Source: CAZIOH01 sp964540815
Lineage (GTDB): Bacteria > Myxococcota_A > Polyangia > Fen-1088
Assembly (NCBI GenBank): GCA_964540815.1
Contig: CAZIOH010000140.1
Coordinates: 1-11,863, forward strand
Direction: 5' to 3'
DNA length: 11,863 bases
Shown here: in pieces, positions 5,772 through 11,863 of the stretch
Position numbering within the stretch: position 1 is the first letter of the stretch
Layout: each line of letters opens with the position of its first letter
Notes under the pieces: model-generated
The model's database searches: none
What the model was told of the DNA's origin: nothing
The model's input: only the letters and a program-made list of their open reading frames with translations
Program-made: the position numbers and the translations under genes

Positions 5772-7925
5772 ATGAGAGTTCGCGCGGTGGGCCAGTCTCT
5801 CGGATCTGTCCTGGGTGCCATGGCTCCTCTGGCTGCCCTGGCTGCCCTGGCTGCCCTGGGTTGCAGCGGCGTAGTTCCTGCCGGCCCGGCCGGGACTGGG
5901 GGGAGGTCGGGCTCGGGCGAACAATCTGGCGGAGCCTCGGGCTCGGGCGTGGTCCCTGCGTCGAGCGGCGGCAACCGCACCGGCGGAAGCAGCGGCGGTT
6001 CCGGCGGGTCGCCGACCTCGGGCAGTGGCGTCGGTGCGGGCGCGGCGACGGGCTCGGGCGGCATGAGTGGAACTGGCGGTACCTCGGGCGGAGCCGACTC
6101 CGCCGCGAATGGGGGCGCCAAAGGCACAGGCACAGGCACAGGCACAGGCGGCGCCACTGGCACGGGCGGCAGCGCGTTGCCACCAGGCGCCTGCGATCCG
6201 GGAGAGTCAGCGACGACGTGGGCCAGTGGCTGCGCTACTGGGCCAGCCACCACTTGCACGCCGGGGCCGTGGACGGCGGGCGGACCGCAAGGCGACCCGT
6301 GTTGCTCGGCCATGACCCTCGTTTCCGAGTCGCCGCACTTCGCGGTCTATGGGGACGAATCGAGCACGACACCCGCGCTGGCGCAAGCCGCACTCGATCA
6401 CCTCGAGACGGTCTGGTCGCTGTACTTCGGCAACCCCATGTACATGCGCGAGCCCGCGTGCACCTCCGCCACCAAGTACAAGGCCAACATCCATGTGCAC
6501 TCCACCTGGGGCCTGACCGGCGGGGCTTTTGGCGCTGGCCGCATGGGCATGTGGATCGGCACCGGCGGCCTCTCCGATCACTGGGGTCTGGCGCACGAGT
6601 TCATGCATGGCGTGCAATCGGTCGAAGGCGGCATGGCCTGCAATCAGTCGAACACCTGCGGCTGGATCTACGAAAGCCACGCCAACTGGGCCGCGCAGCA
6701 GCAGGCGGAGTACCACACCACCAATGTCCACTGCTCCGAGATGCTGGCCAACGCGCCCCACCTGTACCTCGGCTCGACGCGCGACCGGTACTGCAACTGG
6801 CAGTTCATGGAGTACTTGAAGGACAAGTACTGCTACAGCGCCGTGAACGCCATCTGGACCGGCAAGACCGCCGCGGATCCCTTCACCGGGATCATGAATG
6901 GCCTCGGCTGGAGCTTGACCCAGTTCAACGACTTCATCGGCGAATGGGCCACGCACAACATCACCTGGGACTACCAGGATCCGGCGCCCGAGAGCACGGC
7001 GGGTGGTAACCAGGGGGCCTTGTACCGCAAGAACTATGGCCTCGTGACCGACACCTCGCAGAACATTCGACGGCTGCGCCTCACCAAGGCCGAGCCGCTC
7101 GACACCGACTACGCCACCAACCGGCGGTTCATGTCACCCTCGTCATGGTCCCCGCAGCGCTACGGGTACAACGTCATCCGCCTCTATCCGGATGCTGGGG
7201 CGGCCAGTGTCACCGTCACCTTCCGCGGCGTGATCGGGTCGCCGGCCAGTCCGGATTGGCGCTGGGGCCTGGTCGCCACCGACTCCGGCGTCGCGAAGGC
7301 GCGCTACAGTGCCCTTCAGAAGGGCGCCGACGCCGCACTGACGTTCTGTGTGAATCCGGGCGAGTCGCTGTTCTTGGTCGTCGCCGCCACACCCTCGACC
7401 CAGCAGACCATCGTCTGGGATCAGCCGTACGCCACAGTCCCTCGCTATCCGTACATGATCCAGCTTGCCGGTGCCTGGCCCGACGGGTTCCAGGGTGGCA
7501 AGCCGGACGCATGTCCATCCGGCACGGTTCGGGTTGCTAATGGCGGGGGCTGCGGACCTTCCAGCCTGGCCCCGACGGTGTATGTCGGGCCGTATGCCTT
7601 GGTGACGGGGACCGGGGTGACCGGATCGGCGCACATTCAGGACCACGCCCAGGTGATCGGTGGAAAGGTGACGGATTCCACCGTTGGCGCGCTCACCATC
7701 CTGGGCAGCGCCTTCTCCGTCACCGGCGGGTCGACCAAGGCGATGACGACGTTCTACCCGCTCGATTTCTTCGAGGGGCGCACGCTCAGCGGAGGTTCGC
7801 TCACCGGTGACGTCGAGCTGCGGGCGAGCATTTCGAGCGGCACATGTTCGGGGTTCGTCGATGCCTCGACCTGCGTGGCGCCAGGTACCGACGCCACACC
7901 AGCGCCGCCCTATGCGTGGCGCTGA
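5772..7925 (+). CDS. Secreted lipoprotein with HExxH gluzincin-like zinc site (DUF6055-like) and C-terminal beta-helix segment
   Basis: The product is 717 residues. Residues 1-31 form a signal peptide (MRVRAVGQSLGSVLGAMAP, then repeated LAA, ending LGC); Cys31 is probably lipidated although the lipobox is atypical. Residues about 32-140 are a Gly/Ser/Thr linker with GTGTGTGTGG. A Cys-rich step follows, then a globular domain from about 181 (TLVSESPHFAVYGDES). It contains WGLAHEFMHGVQ (His275, Glu276, His279) and GWIYESHANW (Glu301), the HExxH plus downstream Glu pattern of gluzincin metallopeptidases. Many cysteines (such as MACNQSNTCG and RYCNWQF) fit an extracellular fold. Residues about 603-690 read YVGPYALVTGTGVTGSAHI and GGKVTDSTVGALTILG, resembling a left-handed hexapeptide beta-helix. 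The overall layout recalls proteins of the DUF6055 type found in myxobacteria and fungi (from memory). Proteolysis or carbohydrate-related action is inferred; the substrate is unknown. Confidence 0.75.
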   Translation: MRVRAVGQSLGSVLGAMAPLAALAALAALGCSGVVPAGPAGTGGRSGSGEQSGGASGSGVVPASSGGNRTGGSSGGSGGSPTSGSGVGAGAATGSGGMSGTGGTSGGADSAANGGAKGTGTGTGTGGATGTGGSALPPGACDPGESATTWASGCATGPATTCTPGPWTAGGPQGDPCCSAMTLVSESPHFAVYGDESSTTPALAQAALDHLETVWSLYFGNPMYMREPACTSATKYKANIHVHSTWGLTGGAFGAGRMGMWIGTGGLSDHWGLAHEFMHGVQSVEGGMACNQSNTCGWIYESHANWAAQQQAEYHTTNVHCSEMLANAPHLYLGSTRDRYCNWQFMEYLKDKYCYSAVNAIWTGKTAADPFTGIMNGLGWSLTQFNDFIGEWATHNITWDYQDPAPESTAGGNQGALYRKNYGLVTDTSQNIRRLRLTKAEPLDTDYATNRRFMSPSSWSPQRYGYNVIRLYPDAGAASVTVTFRGVIGSPASPDWRWGLVATDSGVAKARYSALQKGADAALTFCVNPGESLFLVVAATPSTQQTIVWDQPYATVPRYPYMIQLAGAWPDGFQGGKPDACPSGTVRVANGGGCGPSSLAPTVYVGPYALVTGTGVTGSAHIQDHAQVIGGKVTDSTVGALTILGSAFSVTGGSTKAMTTFYPLDFFEGRTLSGGSLTGDVELRASISSGTCSGFVDASTCVAPGTDATPAPPYAWR
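5829..5855 (+). repeat. Three 9-bp tandem units in the signal-peptide coding region
   Basis: CTGGCTGCC occurs three times in a row and encodes LAA repeats in the hydrophobic core of the signal peptide. In-frame 9-bp slippage would lengthen or shorten the hydrophobic stretch without breaking the gene. Confidence 0.8.
6123..6146 (+). repeat. Four 6-bp tandem units in the Gly-rich linker
   Basis: GGCACA is repeated four times and encodes alternating Gly-Thr in the linker between the lipid anchor and the metallopeptidase-like domain. Unit changes stay in frame and would alter only linker length. Confidence 0.8.
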
Positions 7926-8010
7926 GACCCTCAGCAGCGGCCCGAGACCAGTCCAACCCGCGACGACGGAGCCGTGATCCAGCACCTCGGTCCGGACAAG
8001 GAGGTGCGCC

Positions 8011-8030
8011 TGGCCGCTTGCGTGCGGCCA
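8011..8030. repeat. Perfect 7-bp inverted repeat with 6-base loop
   Basis: TGGCCGC (8011-8017), loop TTGCGT, GCGGCCA (8024-8030). It could form a GC-rich RNA hairpin after the metallopeptidase-like gene, but there is no T run, so a terminator call is not justified. Confidence 0.5.
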
Positions 8031-8051
8031 CATCCCCTTCCCTGCTGGGCT

Positions 8052-8066
8052 CGCACCCAGGGTGCG
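8052..8066. repeat. 15-bp palindrome (7-bp arms around one base)
   Basis: CGCACCC-A-GGGTGCG is a perfect dyad with a single central base. This suits a dimeric DNA-binding protein site better than an RNA hairpin, since one base cannot form a loop. It lies 204 bp upstream of the second GH6 start. Chance occurrence in GC-rich DNA is possible. Confidence 0.4.
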
Positions 8067-8194
8067 TGGTCCAGTACAGGTCCCCGCAAGTTCGTGACCA
8101 GATGGCGTCGCAGAGCGGACGAAATCGACCGTCTCCGCCTTGCGCTTTCTGCCTTCCACCTTCCGGCGATCGAAAATTCATCGCTCGATGGGAA

Positions 8195-8225
8195 CGAAAG
8201 GTGAAGAGCACCGTTTTCACTTTCG
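8195..8225. repeat. Imperfect inverted repeat just upstream of the second GH6 gene
   Basis: The left arm CGAAAGGTGAA (8195-8205) pairs with TTCACTTTCG (8216-8225) with one bulged G and a 10-base spacer. It ends 44 bp before the start codon, inside the likely promoter or leader. It could be an operator or a leader hairpin; no regulator is encoded nearby. Confidence 0.4.
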
Positions 8226-8254
8226 ACTGCGGTTGAATCGACAAACTCAGAGGG

Positions 8255-8267
8255 AAGGAGCGGGAGG
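8255..8267 (+). promoter_or_regulatory. Purine-rich ribosome binding region of the second GH6 gene
   Basis: AAGGAG at 8255-8260 (nine bases before ATG 8270) is followed by GGGAGG at 8262-8267. The first has the better spacing. It supports ATG 8270, which begins directly with the signal peptide. Confidence 0.65.
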
Positions 8268-8269
8268 CC

Positions 8270-9709
8270 ATGAACAAGTTCTTGCTGGTGGGCGGTCTGG
8301 TTTTGGGCTTGGGCGACCCCTCGACAGCGGGGGCAGACCAGGCGACCACGGCGACCCCGACGGCGACCCCGACGGCTGCGAGCGCGCTCGGCGCAGCCAC
8401 CACCTGCAGCGGGGACGAGCCCTCGAGCACCCGCTTCTTCGTCCGGCCGCCCGACGCGGCGGCGCTGGCCCAGATCGAGGGGCTGGAGAGGAGCCACGAT
8501 CTTCGTGACGCAGCGCGGTTGAGGGAACTGGCGAAGACGCCTCAGGCGGTCTGGTTCACCGGCGGTTCGCCCGACGAGGTGCGAAGCGCCGTGCACCTGA
8601 CGACCGCGCGCGCCGCGCGCGAGCACCGCGTGCCGATCCTGGTCGCATACAACGTCCCCTTCCGCGATTGTGCGCAGTACTCGGCCGGCGGCGCGACCGA
8701 CACCGCCGCCTACGACGCGTGGATCGACGGGTTCGCGCAGGGAATCGGCGCGGTCAAGGCCGTGGTCATCCTCGAGCCGGACGCACTCGGCATCATTCCG
8801 TACAACACGACCCTCTCGGGCCAGGCCGAATGGTGCAAGCCCACGGTGACGGACGCTGCCGGCAACACGGTTCCCGCACCGGGCGCGAGCCCGACCGAGC
8901 GTTACGCCGAGCTCAACCACGCGGTGGACAGCCTGGCCGCGTCCGCGCCGAACGCGTCGGTGTATCTCGATGGGACGCACAGCGGCTGGCTTGGCGTCGG
9001 CGAGGCTGCGTACCGTCTGGTGACCGCAGGCGCCCAGCGGGCAAAGGGGTTCTTCGTCAACGTGTCGAACTTTCAGCCGACGCCGCAGTTGACGAAGTTC
9101 GGCACCTGGATCGCCAAGTGCATCTACTACGCGAACAACCCGGCCGAGGGCGGCTGGCGGGTCGGTCACTACGACTATTGCGCCAGTCAGTACTATCCAG
9201 CGACGCCCGCCGATTTTTCCACCTGGGGCCTGACGGACCAGTGGTACGCGGACAACGTCGACGGCGCCGTCAACCCGCCCGCCGGACCCGAGGTCCTGGC
9301 GCACTTCGTGATCGACACCGGGCGGAACGGTCGAGGACCGCTCGATCCGACGCCGTTTGCGGCGGCGCCGTACAACCAGCCGACCACGGTCCTGGCGGGC
9401 CTCGCCGGCGGCAACTGGTGCAACCCGGTCGGGGCCGGGCTCGGCCTGCGCCCCTCGGCGAGCACCGGCGTTCCGTTGCTCGACGCGTACCTGTGGATCA
9501 AGGACCCGGGCGAATCGGATGGGTCGTGCGACATCGCGGGCGGGGCCCGCGCCTGGGACTACACCGCCTACAACCCGTGGGCGCTGACCGGCGATGCCCA
9601 GAACCACTTCGATCCCTTGTGGGGCCTGGTGGACCCCGCCGCGGGCGCCTGGTTCCCCGAGCAGGCGCTCGAGCTCGCGCGGAACGCCACGCCCCCGCTC
9701 GCTCCCTGA
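8270..9709 (+). CDS. GH6 family glycoside hydrolase (secreted beta-1,4-glucanase/cellobiohydrolase type)
   Basis: The 479-residue protein has a short signal peptide (MNKFLLVGGLVLGLG, cleavage probably after STA or AGA near residues 20-22), a Thr/Pro/Ala linker (TATPTATPTAA), then one GH6 domain. Landmarks in order are YNVPFRDCAQYS (Asp133), VILEPDALG (Asp171, expected general acid), YLDGTHSGWLG (Asp234), FFVNVSNFQPT, HFVIDTGRNGRGP, NWCNPVGAGLG and WIKDPGESDG (Asp417). It ends AWFPEQALELARN, the same style of C-terminus as the first GH6 protein. Relative to that protein it carries inserts around 175-210, 280-335 and 425-455, the last before the final helix. No carbohydrate-binding module is visible and no lipidation cysteine follows the signal, so it is probably released into the periplasm or medium. 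It acts on beta-1,4-glucan by family; endo- or exo-mode is unresolved. The gene after it starts 167 bp downstream. Confidence 0.92.
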   Translation: MNKFLLVGGLVLGLGDPSTAGADQATTATPTATPTAASALGAATTCSGDEPSSTRFFVRPPDAAALAQIEGLERSHDLRDAARLRELAKTPQAVWFTGGSPDEVRSAVHLTTARAAREHRVPILVAYNVPFRDCAQYSAGGATDTAAYDAWIDGFAQGIGAVKAVVILEPDALGIIPYNTTLSGQAEWCKPTVTDAAGNTVPAPGASPTERYAELNHAVDSLAASAPNASVYLDGTHSGWLGVGEAAYRLVTAGAQRAKGFFVNVSNFQPTPQLTKFGTWIAKCIYYANNPAEGGWRVGHYDYCASQYYPATPADFSTWGLTDQWYADNVDGAVNPPAGPEVLAHFVIDTGRNGRGPLDPTPFAAAPYNQPTTVLAGLAGGNWCNPVGAGLGLRPSASTGVPLLDAYLWIKDPGESDGSCDIAGGARAWDYTAYNPWALTGDAQNHFDPLWGLVDPAAGAWFPEQALELARNATPPLAP

Positions 9710-9876
9710 TCCAACCCGCCTCGATCCGACGCCTGCGCCGCCCGGCCGATCACGGTCCCTCGAGACCTACCAGAAGGCGGCGGCGACCCCAGGATTCTCG
9801 CCGCGCGTCATGCTCACCTCGCTGGTGGCGACGACGAGGACTGACTCGCTTTTCAATGGATGGATACTGGAGGGAC

Positions 9877-11863
9877 ATGGACCATCGGACCCGCATTCTG
9901 GCTGGGGCCCTGGCGACGGCGGCGCTCGGGGGTCTTGCCTGCCACGGCGCCCGCTTCAACCTCCTCGGTGGCCAGGACGGCGGCGCGGGCACCGCGGCGA
10001 TGGGAGGAACGGTCGCCGGGACCGGCGGAGCGGCTGGGCAAGGGGGACAAGGTGGACAGGCAGGGCAAGCGGGGCAAGCGGGATTGGTCCAGTTCGTCCC
10101 GGTGGATCCCAAGATATCGCGTCTGTGGCGCTGGCAAGCGTGCGGCGAAATCGCGCCGACGACGGCCAGCGCCTTGCAGGCCATCTTCCCGCCCGTCGGG
10201 GATTCGCTGGCCGTCCTGTACGACGACGGACGGGTCCTGCTGCACCCCCGGCAGGAGGGCGCGGGCCCAAGGCTGATACGTCCCGCGGGAGGAACCCCGA
10301 CGACCATCGCGTTCTCGTTGGACGGCGGCACCCTGGCGGAGGTCGCCGCGAGTGTGGTTCGCCTGCGGGATGTCGCGACGGGAGGGACGGTGCGAAACAT
10401 GACGGTCAACGGCGCATGCACCGGCGAGGCGGTGCGTTTTTCCGCCGAGGGTACCCATGTGCTCGCCTGGGACGGAAAGTCACTGTGCGTGTGGCAGACC
10501 AGCGACGGCGCGCTCGTCGGTCAACTCGCGGGGAACTTCAGCTCGGCGGGTATGGCCAACGGCCGCATTTTGACCGCGGAGCTCGGCTCTCCCCCCGGGG
10601 TGAAGAGCTGGACGCTCCCGGGTCTGGCCCAAACCCAGGTCACCCTGGAGGTGCCGGCGGGACAGGAGCTCACCGACCCGGCTGCACCTCCGGCGCAGGG
10701 CGGATTGCGGATCTCACCGCGAGGCGACACCTTCGCGGGCGCACTCTCCGATGTCAATGCAACCCTCCTCAGTGGGACCTTCGCAACCATCTGGTCCGCC
10801 GATGGCAAGCTCCTCGGGTCGTTTCGCGTACCGGGCGCACTGGTGGGCAACGCCCCCGCCTATGCCTATTCCGCATCCGGAGCCCTGGCATTGCTCGGCA
10901 ACGAAGTCGTCGATGTCGCATCGAACCAGCACTGGACGAACACCGCGGTGGACGAGGAGCTGTATTCCTCGATCGATGCGACCGGAAGGTTGGTCGCCGG
11001 TTTGTCCTCCCTGGGCAATCTCTACGCCGCGGCGGCCACGGGGGAAGACGGGAATCCTACGGCGCGACGCCTGTTCGGATCGCTGCCTCAATCGCTGGGT
11101 ACCCAGCCCAATGCACAGGCCGTTCTCTCGATCTCGCCGGACGGAGCTCGCCTGGCCACCGCGTCCGGTCCGATCGGCTCGCTGCTGTGGCGCGTGGCCG
11201 CCGACTTCTCCGCGTCGGTGCCCGTGCGCTCCATGGGACAGGCGATTCGCCTGGAAGTCAGTTTCTCCGCAAGCAGTCGCGAGGTCATATTCTCGGGCGA
11301 CGGATGGGGCATCTACTCCGCCGACGACGGCGCCTATCTGGAAGGCTTGCCCCCGCCGTTCCAGGACGCTGGGACCGCGGGCTGCGTGTTCACCACGGCT
11401 CGCTTCTCCAGCAGCGGTCGGTGGCTGGCGGTGAGCAGCACCCAGGGTGCCGAGATGAGCCTGCTCGCGGACGCCGATCTGCACGAGATCACGTCGTTAC
11501 CGATCGCGCGCTGCCAGGCCCGCGGGAGCTTCAACCGAGACGACAGCCTCGTCGCGATGTCGGGACCGGAGATCTACCGCACCAGCGACTGGTCCCTGGT
11601 CTGGCCGGCGCAGATCGTCCCGGAACCGCCGCCGGGCCCGGGCGCTGCGGGGTACTCCTTCAGGGATGCCCAGTTCGCGCCAGGAGACCAGGCCCTGCTG
11701 GTGTCTCGATGCGACGGGCCGGGCGGCGTGAGCGGCTGCGCGCACGAGCTTCGGGCCGTGTCGGACGGCGCGCTCATCCAGCAACTTCCGGAGATCACGG
11801 GCACGCAAGCCCGCTTCTCGGGTGAGGGCAACTGGATTGTCTCCGGGAACACCGCGCTGCACG
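9877..11863 (+). CDS. WD40/beta-propeller-like lipoprotein, 3' end outside window
   Basis: From ATG 9877 the frame is open to the right edge (662 codons, no stop). The start MDHRTRILAGALATAALGGL ends in AC (Cys22), a signal with an imperfect lipobox, followed by a Gly-rich linker (GGAAGQGGQGGQAGQAGQAG). Beyond about residue 70, repeated blocks of roughly 40-60 residues have propeller-blade character: DSLAVLYDDGRVLLHP, PTTIAFSLDGGTLAEV, AVRFSAEGTHVLAWDG, LRISPRGDTFAG, VLSISPDGARLATASG, LEVSFSASSREVIFSG, TARFSSSGRWLAVSS and FRDAQFAPGDQALLVS. Such SPDGxxLA blades are typical of WD40- or YVTN-like repeats used for binding at the cell surface; no enzyme motif is seen. An in-frame ATG at 9856 would add seven residues; GGAGGG at 9869-9874 lies only two bases before 9877, so the start is not settled. 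Function unknown; binding of protein or glycan is inferred. Confidence 0.8.
   Translation, partial: MDHRTRILAGALATAALGGLACHGARFNLLGGQDGGAGTAAMGGTVAGTGGAAGQGGQGGQAGQAGQAGLVQFVPVDPKISRLWRWQACGEIAPTTASALQAIFPPVGDSLAVLYDDGRVLLHPRQEGAGPRLIRPAGGTPTTIAFSLDGGTLAEVAASVVRLRDVATGGTVRNMTVNGACTGEAVRFSAEGTHVLAWDGKSLCVWQTSDGALVGQLAGNFSSAGMANGRILTAELGSPPGVKSWTLPGLAQTQVTLEVPAGQELTDPAAPPAQGGLRISPRGDTFAGALSDVNATLLSGTFATIWSADGKLLGSFRVPGALVGNAPAYAYSASGALALLGNEVVDVASNQHWTNTAVDEELYSSIDATGRLVAGLSSLGNLYAAAATGEDGNPTARRLFGSLPQSLGTQPNAQAVLSISPDGARLATASGPIGSLLWRVAADFSASVPVRSMGQAIRLEVSFSASSREVIFSGDGWGIYSADDGAYLEGLPPPFQDAGTAGCVFTTARFSSSGRWLAVSSTQGAEMSLLADADLHEITSLPIARCQARGSFNRDDSLVAMSGPEIYRTSDWSLVWPAQIVPEPPPGPGAAGYSFRDAQFAPGDQALLVSRCDGPGGVSGCAHELRAVSDGALIQQLPEITGTQARFSGEGNWIVSGNTALH
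10036..10082 (+). repeat. Degenerate tandem repeat in the Gly/Gln linker of the propeller lipoprotein
   Basis: Units of GGGCAAGCG and variants such as GGACAAGGT encode GQA/GQG steps directly after the signal peptide. Because units are multiples of three bases, changes in number would alter linker length only. Confidence 0.6.

Larger units (their letters stand above)
7926..8269. other. 344-bp gap before the second GH6 gene, with several inverted repeats
   Basis: No protein-coding frame is convincing here. At the stop of the upstream gene, GCTGAG-acc-CTCAGC (7921-7935) forms a short hairpin without a T tract. Further dyads are listed separately. The promoter of the second GH6 gene is presumably in the AT-richer part around 8165-8240. 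Confidence 0.5.

Noticed and set aside
6123..6146. Short tandem units that could suggest a CRISPR-like array
   Set aside because: Units are 6 bp, adjoining, in frame and coding for Gly-Thr; there are no spacers.
5483..6313. A Pro-rich minus-strand frame
   Set aside because: The proline-rich stretch is the reverse complement of the Gly-rich linker codons; no independent signal.
7931..9607. A 558-codon minus-strand frame opposite the second GH6 gene
   Set aside because: The composition is Arg/Val/Gly-rich and mirrors the codon bias of the real gene on the opposite strand; no motif is recognised.
9594..11825. A 743-codon open frame on the + strand overlapping the end of GH6 and the propeller lipoprotein
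   Set aside because: Its translation is Arg/Gly-rich with no domain pattern, while the other + frame over the same bases shows a signal peptide, linker and repeated SPDG-type blades. It is a by-product of high GC.

Overview
The window is high-GC DNA that looks like a chromosomal fragment of a large-genome predatory or soil bacterium, most likely a myxobacterium-like member of the Myxococcota (inference). The main reasons are several secreted or lipoprotein-type products with long Gly/Ser/Thr-rich linkers behind the signal peptide, a relic of an NtrC-type sigma-54 regulator, wide intergenic spaces, and secreted glycoside hydrolases. All intact genes are on the + strand; the only intact-looking minus-strand frame is an integrase cut by the left edge.

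Left part (1-1350) is a worn mobile or accessory segment. It holds the N-terminal part of a tyrosine-recombinase-type integrase (minus strand, running off the left edge), then a decayed AbiE-type toxin-antitoxin pair: an abiEi antitoxin with an internal deletion and a stop at the junction, and an abiEii toxin that is frameshifted and cut short. A short C-terminal relic of an unidentified protein follows.

Next is an intact GH6 family glycoside hydrolase (1510-2601), probably a lipoprotein, flanked by an imperfect direct repeat of about 31-33 bp (1401-1431 and 2772-2804). From about 2600 to 4350 the DNA is a gene graveyard. It contains the Fis-like C-terminus of a sigma-54-dependent regulator (minus strand), two tiny overlapping frames, and a nitrilase-superfamily domain resembling the apolipoprotein N-acyltransferase (Lnt) catalytic domain. 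That domain's Glu-Lys-Cys triad is still readable but is spread over different frames.

The right part (4350-11863) is a co-directional run of envelope or secreted proteins: a small two-cysteine lipoprotein (4350-4991); a large lipoprotein with a Gly-rich linker, an HEFMH gluzincin-like zinc site and a C-terminal hexapeptide-like beta-helix segment (5772-7925); a second, longer secreted GH6 enzyme (8270-9709); and a WD40/beta-propeller-like lipoprotein cut by the right edge (9877-11863). Gaps of about 780, 344 and 167 bp suggest separate promoters rather than one tight operon. A shared role in degrading external beta-glucan and protein at the cell surface is plausible but inferred only. No rRNA, tRNA, CRISPR array or complete insertion sequence was seen.
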